From Aquilonibacter sp963820185 (GTDB lineage: Bacteria > Vulcanimicrobiota > Vulcanimicrobiia > Vulcanimicrobiales > Vulcanimicrobiaceae): 64,000 nt of DNA. Position numbers and translations under genes: made by a program. The stretch lies in the NCBI GenBank assembly GCA_963820185.1, contig CAWFYV010000007.1, positions 496,001 to 560,000 on the forward strand, written 5' to 3'. Numbering within the stretch: the first letter of the stretch is position 1; every line of letters begins with the position of its first letter. Below are positions 44,405 to 52,569 of this stretch, piece after piece. The notes below the pieces were generated by a model, which worked only from the letters and a program-made list of their open reading frames with translations, searched no databases and had not been told where the DNA came from.

Positions 44405-46758
44405 GCCGTGCGCCGGATGCGCTCGATCGGGAGCGTGACGGTCATCTTCGTGCCGTAGCCGCGGTCGGATTCAATACACACGTCGAGCGCTAGCGTCTGC
44501 ACAAGATAGAGGCCGCGTCCGTCTTCGGTCAATGCGTCCTCAGGCAGCTGCGCAGCGAAGCGTTCGAGCCCGGGACCCGTATCGACGACGGTAACGACGG
44601 GCGCTGCGTCTGACCAATCGACCTCCATGCTCACGAGGCCCGGCGCGTGTTCGACCGTGTTCGCAAGTATTTCGCCGACGATCAACTCAGCGGTGAAGAG
44701 CTCATCGTTCTCGCCCGCGAGTTCCTGGATAAAACTCATGACTTCGTGCCGCGCATTGTGCGCGGAGTACGCGTGGTTGGAATGGAAGCTCCAGCTCCGG
44801 TGGAGCTTCGTCTCGTCATGATCTTCGCCGTCCGCGTCAGGTGGTGCAACGCGAAGCACCACGAGCACGGCATCGTCGCTGGGTGCATCGTCGCCGAGCA
44901 CTGCGCGTCGAATTCGCTCGGCGGGTCGCGGCGACGGCGACATTGCGACCGCGTCGATCGCCGCCTGCAGCACGCGCTCAGTCGCTTCGAGGTCGCGCTG
45001 AAATTCCGTAATGCCGTCGGTGTAGAAGACCACGACGTCATTTCGCGCCAGACTCACGGTGTGAGTGCGATAGTCGGGCGTGTGCGAGACGCCCAGCGGA
45101 AGCGAACCGTGCGGTAAGGCGTGTGCGGAATGGGTCCTTCCCGCATGGATCGGCGACGGATGTCCGGCGCTTGCATAACGCAGCGTGAATGCGTCCGGCT
45201 CAATAATCGCAACCAGTGCCGTCGCGACGGTCGAGTCGTGAAATTGCAAAAGTCGATTGACCTTGGTGAGAATCTCGGCGGGATCGTGGATGTCGATCGC
45301 GGTTGCGACGATGCTCTGACGGATGCGCCCGGCGCTCACGGCGGCATTGAGGCCGTGGCCGGTCACGTCTCCGATCGAAATGACGATGCGTCCGCCGGGA
45401 ATGGCAAACGCGTCGTACCAATCGCCGCCGATGAGCACTTCCTGCCCGGCTGTCAAGTAGAGCGCATCGAAGCGAATGTGCGGGTGCTCGGGGAGCGTCT
45501 GCGGCAAGAAGGCTGATTGGAGCGTCGTCGCAATGCGCGACGTGCGCTCGAGCGTTCGACGCTGATCGTCGATGTCGGTGTGGGTTCCGTACCACCGCAC
45601 GATCGCGCCACGGTCGTCACGCATCGGCTCCGCACGCACGAGGAACCAGCGCGACACGCCATCTGCGCGACGCAAACGCAGTTCGCGCTCGAACGGCTGG
45701 CCGGCCGCCATGAGACCAGACCAGTCGGGAACGCCCGACGAGAGCTCGTCCTGCCCCGCGAACTGGTACCATCGCTGATTGAACCAGTCGATCGTGCCGG
45801 CGCGATCCGCTGTCCATACGATTTGGGGCACGGTTTCGGCCAGCACTTGAAAGCGGCGCTCCGCAGCCTGCATTTGCACGAGCGCTGAACGTCGTTCCGA
45901 CGTGAGGGCACTCAACACGAGGCCCGTAATGCTCAGCACCGCTGTATAAAGGATGAATCCCGTCGTCCGTTGATCCACGTCGATCGTGTTAAACGGTCCG
46001 GACCCGTGCGCCGTCGCCCACAGCGCGAAAGCGCAGACGGTGAGCATCAAAGCTGTGGTCGGGCGAATGCCTGCGCGCAGCGCCGCCCACACGACGAACG
46101 GATAGAGCGGAAACGCCATCGGGACTTTGCCGAAGAACTCGAGCAGCGAAAACCCCAGCGTTGCAACGATAAGAAACGCGAGTTCGAGCGGAGTCGCTTC
46201 GCCTTGCACGATGCCGTTGCGGAATGCATCTCGCCAGGTCAGGATGAACGGCGCAACGAGCAGGACGCCCGCGGCATCTCCGACCCACCATAGACGCCAC
46301 ACCGATCCGAACGACGACCACGGCGCGAGGTGCGCAATCGCGAGTTGCAGCGTTCCGTTCGTGGCCGTAATCGTCATCGCGAGTATCGCGCCGAAGAATA
46401 CGAAGACGGCGACGTCGCGTACGCGCGAGAACGAGCGATCGAAGTGGAAGAGGCGAAGGAGATACGTCCCGGCGATTGGGCCGAGCGTGTTGCCCGCGGC
46501 GATGCCCACCATCGTGAAAATCGGCTCGTCAATCCACGCGTTTGCAGCGAGCGCTCCCAGAAAGACGCCCGGCCAGAGCCGGTAGCCGCCTAAGACCAAG
46601 GCCGCGAGCGCAATGCCGGTCGGCGGCCACACCGCAGTGACCTGCTTGACCGAGAACGCGAGTGAAAGACCGATTTTTGCGAAGAGGACGTACGCGCTCG
46701 CGACAACCAGAATCCACGCGATATAGACGACAGCGTTTTGGGCCTTGACCTGCGCCAT
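44401..46758 (-). CDS. MASE1-PAS-PP2C (SpoIIE-type) phosphatase with anti-sigma-type HATPase
   Basis: 785 residues. The N-terminal MASE1 domain has about eight helices (WPPTGIALAALVLGGYRLWP). A PAS domain follows (about 305-420, DWFNQRWYQFAGQ), then a SpoIIE-type PP2C phosphatase (about 440-650; metal Asp residues in GGDWYDAF, GDVTGHG and FYTDGI). The C terminus is an HATPase of the RsbW class (about 665-780, VGEILANTVEHAP, GRGLYLV). It joins a sensor, a phosphatase and a probable anti-sigma kinase on one chain, as in partner-switching control. No anti-anti-sigma protein or sigma factor is adjacent. Confidence 0.88.
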   Translation of the reverse strand: MAQVKAQNAVVYIAWILVVASAYVLFAKIGLSLAFSVKQVTAVWPPTGIALAALVLGGYRLWPGVFLGALAANAWIDEPIFTMVGIAAGNTLGPIAGTYLLRLFHFDRSFSRVRDVAVFVFFGAILAMTITATNGTLQLAIAHLAPWSSFGSVWRLWWVGDAAGVLLVAPFILTWRDAFRNGIVQGEATPLELAFLIVATLGFSLLEFFGKVPMAFPLYPFVVWAALRAGIRPTTALMLTVCAFALWATAHGSGPFNTIDVDQRTTGFILYTAVLSITGLVLSALTSERRSALVQMQAAERRFQVLAETVPQIVWTADRAGTIDWFNQRWYQFAGQDELSSGVPDWSGLMAAGQPFERELRLRRADGVSRWFLVRAEPMRDDRGAIVRWYGTHTDIDDQRRTLERTSRIATTLQSAFLPQTLPEHPHIRFDALYLTAGQEVLIGGDWYDAFAIPGGRIVISIGDVTGHGLNAAVSAGRIRQSIVATAIDIHDPAEILTKVNRLLQFHDSTVATALVAIIEPDAFTLRYASAGHPSPIHAGRTHSAHALPHGSLPLGVSHTPDYRTHTVSLARNDVVVFYTDGITEFQRDLEATERVLQAAIDAVAMSPSPRPAERIRRAVLGDDAPSDDAVLVVLRVAPPDADGEDHDETKLHRSWSFHSNHAYSAHNARHEVMSFIQELAGENDELFTAELIVGEILANTVEHAPGLVSMEVDWSDAAPVVTVVDTGPGLERFAAQLPEDALTEDGRGLYLVQTLALDVCIESDRGYGTKMTVTLPIERIRRTA

Positions 46759-46842
46759 TACGGGTCCGCGTTCGTTCCGGCCGCGTCACGGACCCCTCAT
46801 CCATCTGTTAAATGCCCTTAACGCGGCCTCTTCGCGGGCGCC

Positions 46843-47379
46843 CTAGCGCCATTCGGCGCGCGCGCGTTCAACCTCCGCGACGGCGGTTTGCATAGCGCTG
46901 CCGCCGAGACGAATCGCCATGCGCATCCATGCCATCCCGTCAACCCGTTCGCCGGAATGAACATTCGGGAAGATGCGCGCGGCCTCGCGCTGTGTCTCCG
47001 CAAAATAGCCGGCGTCGAACCATGCTGCTGGATTCGCACTTCCCGTTACCTCACCATCGAGTACGCGAGCGAAGAGCGCGGCCGCCAGTTGATCGTCAAG
47101 GCCGCTTTGCCGTGATGCGTATATAACGGCCCGGCGAATCGTTTCCATCCGAACGTCGATCGGAGCGTTCGGCGTGAGAAGATCGAGTGTATCCGCTTGC
47201 AGGTGGGAAACGTCGTAGGCGGGATCGGCGCCGTTCCATCCACTCGTCGCGAGCCACGGCAGCGAGTGTTGTGATCCGATGTCGTGGGGGTGACAGAGCA
47301 GCGGCGGCCCGGCCCAGGCGGGTGCGGCAACAAGCGCGATCGAGAAGAGCAACGCCGCGAGCAATCGTGTGGGGTACAT
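46843..47379 (-). CDS. Small secreted protein of unknown function
   Basis: 178 residues with a clear signal peptide (about 1-24, ending in PAWAG) and an all-helical mature part with two Cys-free halves; SGLDDQLAAALFARVLDG is typical of the repeat-like helices. The ATG at 47379 has AAGGAG nine bases upstream and is better than a start eight codons earlier. It is divergent from the wHTH-membrane gene at 47469. I do not recognise the family. Confidence 0.7.
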   Translation of the reverse strand: MYPTRLLAALLFSIALVAAPAWAGPPLLCHPHDIGSQHSLPWLATSGWNGADPAYDVSHLQADTLDLLTPNAPIDVRMETIRRAVIYASRQSGLDDQLAAALFARVLDGEVTGSANPAAWFDAGYFAETQREAARIFPNVHSGERVDGMAWMRMAIRLGGSAMQTAVAEVERARAEWR

Positions 47380-47468
47380 GTTTGAACTCCTTGCTGCTAT
47401 CATGATCGCAAACGAACGCTTCGCAACGTGAGTAATCCAGGGTTGCAGATGAGGTAACTTACCGTAAC

Positions 47469-48314
47469 ATGAGCGCTGCCGGGGAAGCCGATCCGGACGC
47501 CATACGCGCGCACGTCGCGCGAATCACGTCGAGCGAGCTCTTTGCGGGCGCCGAGCGCCTGTGCCGGTTCCTGCGCTTCACCGTCGAGTCCACCTTGAAC
47601 GGCCGCGCGGCGGACGTTAAAGAGTACACGTTGGGGCGCGAAGTGTTCGATCGCGGGGACGACTACGATCCGCGACTCGATCCGATCGTACGGGTGGAAG
47701 CGCGACGGCTGCGCTCGCGTCTCGCCGAATATTACGTCGGTCCCGGCCGCAACGAATCCCTTCGTGTGGCGTATCGCAAAGGCAGCTATCTCCCCATCGT
47801 CAGCAGTGCCACGGCCGCTCTTGTACCGGCGCAACGGCCCGCTCGCACGCGCCTCTTCGGCTGGGCGTTGGGCGGCGTTATTCTCGTGGTCGTTGCAGCG
47901 GTCGCGCTGCAGCATTTCATAGCGGCGCCGATGATGGCGCCGATTCCGGCGACGTGGATCCAGCCAAACGACGGCACCTTGGACCGCGTCGACGTCGCCC
48001 TTGCAGAGGCTGTTGATGAAGGGCTTGCCAATCAGCCTGGCTCACGCGTGGTCGCGTGGCCCGAGATCGTACAGCGTTCGAAGGTCCGGGGCGCCGATTT
48101 ACGTGATGTTGCCGCGCAGTTGCAAGCGCAGCAGCTCGTCGTCATCATGGTTCGCGATGAAGGAAGTGTGCGACGCATTAACGTGTTCGCAATCGACGAG
48201 CCCCAAGGGCGGAAAAGGCTCGCCCTGACGTACTATGCAGATACGTCGCTTGGCACGACCGCAGTGCAGACCACATACGCAAACCGCATCGTGCGCGATC
48301 TCAGTGGTCACTGA
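47469..48314 (+). CDS. Membrane-anchored regulator-like protein with N-terminal domain common in Acidobacteria-type TolB/TPR sensors
   Basis: 281 residues. The first 95 carry the conserved stretch FLRFTVESTLNGRAADVKEY, then GREVFDRGDDYDP and DPIVRVEARRLRSRLAEYY. In other bacteria this precedes a membrane helix and a TolB-like or TPR domain and is sometimes mislabelled adenylate cyclase. One helix follows (about 135-157) and then a short extracytoplasmic domain of about 120 residues. The C-terminal repeats found in longer relatives are absent. DNA or protein binding by the N-terminal part is inference. Confidence 0.7.
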   Translation: MSAAGEADPDAIRAHVARITSSELFAGAERLCRFLRFTVESTLNGRAADVKEYTLGREVFDRGDDYDPRLDPIVRVEARRLRSRLAEYYVGPGRNESLRVAYRKGSYLPIVSSATAALVPAQRPARTRLFGWALGGVILVVVAAVALQHFIAAPMMAPIPATWIQPNDGTLDRVDVALAEAVDEGLANQPGSRVVAWPEIVQRSKVRGADLRDVAAQLQAQQLVVIMVRDEGSVRRINVFAIDEPQGRKRLALTYYADTSLGTTAVQTTYANRIVRDLSGH

Positions 48315-48318
48315 ACGC

Positions 48319-48651
48319 CTACGGCCTCCGTCGCGTGACGCGGGTCCCCGTGCACCGTTGGCCGCCAGGCGCGTCGTGCGGTTCGCTCGCGTACTGCCCG
48401 TTGAACGAGGTAAAGCTGTCGTCGAAGGTGACAGTTAGATGGCCTTGTTGCCGCTTGTCGCGTAACGTCGCCTCAAGGGTACGCCCGTTCAGCGACCCCG
48501 AGATGTATCCGTAGCGCCCGAAGTGCCCAATAACAATCTGGTCGCGCACGATAATACGAATCAGGCGCGTGCCCAAGACCTCTTGCATCTCCGGATTTAA
48601 GCGATAGGCCGCGGTTGCGTTTGTCACGGGAGGTACTCCTGATCCCACCAT
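48319..48651 (-). CDS. Small protein with SFNGxY motif, function unknown
   Basis: 110 residues, with no signal peptide at the chosen start. The segment GYISGSLNGRTLEATLRD followed by DDSFTSFNGQYA resembles the two repeats of the secreted protein at 53859-54551 (SFNGTWGYNG, SFNGVWGNG). A lipocalin-like or beta-strand-rich binding module is likely. The GTG-type start at 48651 is uncertain. It ends five bases from the convergent gene upstream. Confidence 0.55.
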   Translation of the reverse strand: MVGSGVPPVTNATAAYRLNPEMQEVLGTRLIRIIVRDQIVIGHFGRYGYISGSLNGRTLEATLRDKRQQGHLTVTFDDSFTSFNGQYASEPHDAPGGQRCTGTRVTRRRP

Positions 48652-48787
48652 TAGCGTGCCGTTGTTCTGGATGGAATAGGTATCCCTAAGCCGCGAAATG
48701 TACGAAATTTTTTCCGGTCCTGGACAGCCTTGCGATATCGGGAGCGCGTCGTGGCAAAATTAGGATTAGTCAACGACGGGGGTCAGC

Positions 48788-49774
48788 TTGAATATACTCG
48801 AGACAACGCCGCACCGACTCGCGCCGGTTCCCACGAGACACCGTCGCGTATACGGACCGTCGTCGCATCTCCATTCCGGTGATTTGGACTACTTATATGC
48901 CGGAACGGGAGAGTGGTTGCAATTGACGCCGGGCGTTTTTAAGTGCAAGAGTGTGCGCGCGACATTGCCGAAAATTCGTATTACCAAGCTTGACATCAAT
49001 TGTGGCGTGCAAATACGCCACCACGTTGAGCCGTGGCGACTCGTCCTTCTCTTGCTACGGCCGGCAAACGGAATCTCGATCCTGGCAAACGGGAAGAAGT
49101 ACACCGACTCTTGCTGTGTCGTCGCATCGGGCGAGGAACTCGCGGTTAACATCCTTGGTGCCGCGACGATCCTGTGGTTCGATGTGGATCGCCGAGCGCT
49201 TGCGGAGAACGATCGCGTTCTTGCGCCGGTGAAGTTCGCCTTTGCTCCGAGCGCGATGCAGTGGTGGGCCCTGGCGAGCTACGCGGGCGATAGACTTGCG
49301 AGCGGTGCCGGGCAGGACGCGGAGGTCGAGCACGTCGTGCTCTCGATCTTGCAACGCGCCCGCGGGCGTATCGAGGGCGCCGCAGATGCCAGCCGCGAGA
49401 AACTGGTTCGGACGGCGCTTGAACTCATGTGGGCAAGTCTGGAAGAGCCGCTGACGCTGCGCGAGATATGTGCCGCCGCGCGGTGCAGCGTTCGCACGCT
49501 GATCTATGTGTTTAACGCGACATTTGGTATGAGCCCGATGAAATATTTCAAGATCCAACGCCTCAACGTAGCGCATCGTCGCCTGCAAAGCGCGGAGGCC
49601 GGCGCACGTGTTTTTGACATCGCGGCAGATTGCGGATTCTGGCACCTTGGCCATTTCGGTGTCGACTACAAGGCGTTCTTCGGAACGACGCCGAGAACCA
49701 CGCCGCGTGCAGACGCGCTCGTTCGCCGGCACCACGACGCTCGCGCGCAGATGCTCGTCGGCAGCATCGCTTAA
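48788..49774 (+). CDS. AraC-family transcriptional regulator
   Basis: 328 residues: an N-terminal sensing domain of about 210 residues and a C-terminal AraC double HTH (LTLREICAAARCSVRTLIYVF and IAADCGFWHLGHFGVDYKAFFG, given as motif ends). It belongs to the AraC branch that has W-H-x-G-H-F in the second HTH. A TTG at 48788 with GGGGG upstream is the start. Its TAA is followed in the same frame by an Nramp-like coding stretch with no normal start. Confidence 0.83.
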   Translation: MNILETTPHRLAPVPTRHRRVYGPSSHLHSGDLDYLYAGTGEWLQLTPGVFKCKSVRATLPKIRITKLDINCGVQIRHHVEPWRLVLLLLRPANGISILANGKKYTDSCCVVASGEELAVNILGAATILWFDVDRRALAENDRVLAPVKFAFAPSAMQWWALASYAGDRLASGAGQDAEVEHVVLSILQRARGRIEGAADASREKLVRTALELMWASLEEPLTLREICAAARCSVRTLIYVFNATFGMSPMKYFKIQRLNVAHRRLQSAEAGARVFDIAADCGFWHLGHFGVDYKAFFGTTPRTTPRADALVRRHHDARAQMLVGSIA

Positions 49775-51178
49775 CTGCTGACCAAGCGACTTGGGCCGGG
49801 GTTCGTCGCCGGCGCGTCGGACGCCGATCCGACGACGATTGCGAGCCTTGCGGTTGTCGGCGCTGCCACCGGCTATATGCTGTCGTGGCTCGTCGTGCTG
49901 CTCTTTCCGATGATTGCGATCGTGCAGAGCATTGCTGCAAGCGTCGGGACGTCGCAAACGAGCATTCAGGGCGCGATCCGGCGGCATTATGGCATCACCC
50001 TTGCCGTCGTTGCACTGATCTTGGTGGTGGCGGTCAATATCTTGACCCTCGCCGCCGACATCGAGGCGGGCGCGGAATCGCTCACGCTCCTCTTTGGGGT
50101 GGCGCGCGAGGCGTTTATCGTTCCGTTCGCAGTTGTGGTCGCGTGGTTGCTCTTGACACACTCGTACGCACGCATCGAGCGGATCCTCTCGTTTCTCCCG
50201 CTCATCTTCGTCTGTTACGGTATCAGTGCAGTCTTGGCCCGGCCCGATTGGGGTGCGCTGCTCCGCTCGCTAGTCTTTCCGCACTTCGCGTTCACGCCGG
50301 TTGTGGCAACGGGCGCGCTTGCGCTCCTCGGCACCACGCTGACGAGCTACGTCTACTATTGGGAGCAGATCGAGGTGTCGCAGCGGCGGGGAACGCACGC
50401 GCAGATACGCGCGCTGCGTGCCGACGCGACATGGGGCGCGCTCGCACCCTCGGCCTGCTTTCTCTTTGTGCTTGTCGCGACCGCAGCGACACTCGGGAAA
50501 AGTCACACGAGCGTGCTGACCGCAACGGACGCCGCCGTGGCGTTGCAACCTCTCGCCGGAAAGTGGGCGACCGCGTTGTTTGCGATTGGATTGCTCGCAT
50601 CAGCTGCGCTCGCCGTGCCGATACTCGCCGGCACAAGTGCCTATGTCGTGACACAGACGTTCGGCTGGTGCGGAAGTCTGGACGCTCCAGTGGGGCAGGC
50701 GCGCAACTTTTATGCGGTGATCGTCGCTGCGCTCACGCTCGCTGCGGCGCTCGCCTTCGCCGGCTTCTCACCGATTGCGCTGCTGTACTGGTCATCGGTG
50801 GCGGGTGGGCTGGGCACGCCGCTGACGCTTTGGCTTCTGGTCGCAATCGCGCGCAATCGCGCGGTGATGAACGAGCATCGTATCTCCGCGCGGCTTGCAG
50901 CCGGAGGCTACGCGGTCGCGGCGGTCGTGACGCTGTCGTGCGCGATCTTTCTCGTTCAGCTCTTTTTTTCGTCGTTGCCGGCGTCGAACTCGGCGCGTAG
51001 GCCCTCACCGAGCGTTTTGCGCGCCTTTTCGCCGGTCGTTAGGGGCTGCGGCTCCCACGGCTCCCACTCTTCCCAGCCGAGCGTCTGCGCGGTGAGGCGG
51101 AATCCGAAGCCGACGACGAAGGCAATCGCCATCGAGACAATCTCGGGTAGTTCGATCGCTGCGGCGCAAATGACGTAG
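49775..51178 (+). CDS. Nramp-related transporter, second copy, without ATG/GTG/TTG start
   Basis: Codons after the AraC stop read LLTKRLGPGFVAGASDADP at once, the standard first helix of this Nramp-related branch. The only start-like codons before that motif are CTG at 49775 and 49778; the first ATG (49877) would cut off helix 1. About eleven helices follow. Helix 1 has DADPTT where Nramp has DPGN, and helix 6 has LTSYVYYWEQ where Nramp has MPH, so it is an atypical copy as at 13037. The tail past about 50990 overlaps the convergent TRIC gene and is not family-like. A CTG start with re-initiation, or a damaged start, are both possible. Confidence 0.7.
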   Translation: MLTKRLGPGFVAGASDADPTTIASLAVVGAATGYMLSWLVVLLFPMIAIVQSIAASVGTSQTSIQGAIRRHYGITLAVVALILVVAVNILTLAADIEAGAESLTLLFGVAREAFIVPFAVVVAWLLLTHSYARIERILSFLPLIFVCYGISAVLARPDWGALLRSLVFPHFAFTPVVATGALALLGTTLTSYVYYWEQIEVSQRRGTHAQIRALRADATWGALAPSACFLFVLVATAATLGKSHTSVLTATDAAVALQPLAGKWATALFAIGLLASAALAVPILAGTSAYVVTQTFGWCGSLDAPVGQARNFYAVIVAALTLAAALAFAGFSPIALLYWSSVAGGLGTPLTLWLLVAIARNRAVMNEHRISARLAAGGYAVAAVVTLSCAIFLVQLFFSSLPASNSARRPSPSVLRAFSPVVRGCGSHGSHSSQPSVCAVRRNPKPTTKAIAIETISGSSIAAAQMT

Positions 51179-51717
51179 GTGACGCCGGTGAGCGCGGCCG
51201 CGAGCATCCAGAACTCGCCGCGCACGAGTTGCTTGGGAATGACGAGGCACGCGGAATCGATGATCCACCGTCCCGCCGTGGTTGCGATCATGCCGATCAG
51301 TACCGCGGCGCCGTACCCGAGGTGCGCAGCGAGCGCCGCTTGAGCACCGACGATTGCATACCAGGGCAGCGTGAACGCCGACATGAATTGGAACAGGCCG
51401 TCTTTGAACTTCTGCGCGCTTGCGTAATCGATGTAGAGCGCAAGAGCGGCCGCAGCGAGGCACAAGATCAAATACCACGGATTTACCAGTGGTGACGGAA
51501 CCTTGTTGAGCAGGACGTCGCGCACGATGCCGCCGCCGATACCGCCCGCGTAGGCGAGAATGATGATGCCGATGACCGTGAAATGCTTGTAGTGGTCGGG
51601 GCGACGCGCGAGCAGTGCGCCGTTAAACGCGTTCGTCGTGGCGGCGATGAGCGAGATATAGTCCTCGAGGTGGAGTTTCGAGAAACCAAACTCGGAAAGC
51701 ATCGGGGGAGTCATCAT
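50956..51717 (-). CDS. TRIC-type cation channel family protein (YadS/UPF0126)
   Basis: About seven helices in two repeats, with the family motif GGIGGGIVRDVLL (about residues 60-72) and a second, weaker GRWIIDSACLV. Bacterial TRIC proteins are trimeric K+ channels. The ATG at 51717, or the next codon, is used. The charged C-terminal tail (EEWEPWEPQPLTTGEKAR) is specific to this copy and overlaps the convergent Nramp-like frame by 223 bases. Confidence 0.88.
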   Translation of the reverse strand: MMTPPMLSEFGFSKLHLEDYISLIAATTNAFNGALLARRPDHYKHFTVIGIIILAYAGGIGGGIVRDVLLNKVPSPLVNPWYLILCLAAAALALYIDYASAQKFKDGLFQFMSAFTLPWYAIVGAQAALAAHLGYGAAVLIGMIATTAGRWIIDSACLVIPKQLVRGEFWMLAAALTGVTYVICAAAIELPEIVSMAIAFVVGFGFRLTAQTLGWEEWEPWEPQPLTTGEKARKTLGEGLRAEFDAGNDEKKS

Positions 51718-51785
51718 ACCGGCCCGCAAAGTCTAGCACGCAAGCCAAGCGCTCGAATATCCCGAAAGCGTAACGTTGGAGGGGC

Positions 51786-52406
51786 ATGAATCGCGAAACC
51801 GTTGATAAATTCGTCGATATCGCATCGGTGGTGCTGATCTCTGTCGCGGCCGTGTTGACGGCGCTGTGCGGCTTTCAAGCTAGCCGGTGGGAAGGCGAGC
51901 AGACGCGCCTGTACAACGTCGCGAACGCGAGCCGCCTTCGCGCCGCGGAAGCCGGCGATCGTTCCTTGGTGTATACATCGATCAACGTGACGCTCTTTCT
52001 CGACTACATCAATGCCGTGCAACACGGCGATACGGAATTCGCGCAATTTATCTACCGCCGCCTCGGGCCAAATATGCGCATCGCGATGGATGCGTGGCTT
52101 GCAACGCATCCGATGAAAAATCCAAAGGCGCCCACGTCGCCGTTCGTGATGCCGGAATACAACCGGCTCATGCAGTCGGGTACGACGCAAGAAGAAGCCG
52201 TGGCGACTGCCGATTTCAACGCTGCGCTCAACGCGCACCGCAATGCCGACGATTTCACGCTGCTCACGGTCGTTTTCGCGACGGTCTCGTTTCTGGCCGG
52301 CGTCAGTACCAAGCTGGTCTTCCCGCGCCACGCCATCATCGTCGCCTTGGGTATTTTGGCCCTGGTCTACGGCATTGCCCGGCTGGGGTTTTTACCGCGT
52401 CTTTGA
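51786..52406 (+). CDS. Membrane protein of unknown function (DUF4337-like layout)
   Basis: 206 residues with one helix near the N terminus (about 10-30) and two near the C terminus (about 157-200), separated by a helical loop of about 120 residues. The RWEGEQTRLYNVANASR segment after the first helix resembles proteins with DUF4337-like topology, but no residue motif confirms it. It stands alone between a divergent and a downstream gene. Confidence 0.65.
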   Translation: MNRETVDKFVDIASVVLISVAAVLTALCGFQASRWEGEQTRLYNVANASRLRAAEAGDRSLVYTSINVTLFLDYINAVQHGDTEFAQFIYRRLGPNMRIAMDAWLATHPMKNPKAPTSPFVMPEYNRLMQSGTTQEEAVATADFNAALNAHRNADDFTLLTVVFATVSFLAGVSTKLVFPRHAIIVALGILALVYGIARLGFLPRL

Positions 52407-52569
52407 CGGCCTCACGGGCGGGTAGCCGCCCCCGCCAACCGGGCAGTTGGGGCTAGCGACCAAGCGGCCGCCTACAAAGTCTTAGGAACGAAGATTCTGG
52501 GTAAAGTGTGTGGTAGGGTAATCCTGTAAACTTGGCCTGTATACGCGTTCGCTTGAAAAGGTCTATCGA
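52407..52569 (+). promoter_or_regulatory. 163-base structured leader upstream of the CuAO-domain gene
   Basis: A GC-rich first half holds two adjacent hairpins: GGGCGG-GTAG-CCGCCC at 52416-52431 and CCAAC-N6-GTTGG at 52435-52450. These are followed by an A/T-richer stretch (52480-52569). I could not match it to a known riboswitch consensus. It might be a terminator for the upstream gene, a cis-regulatory RNA, or both; the downstream promoter is not evident. Confidence 0.35.

Noticed and set aside
49630..51000. Alternative plus-strand frame over the AraC end and the second Nramp-like gene
   Set aside because: Composition is Arg/Cys-rich with no helices; the other frame gives a proper membrane protein.
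52407..52569. c-di-GMP (GEMM) or ydaO-type riboswitch before the CuAO gene
   Set aside because: The hairpins do not carry the conserved loops of either class as I know them.
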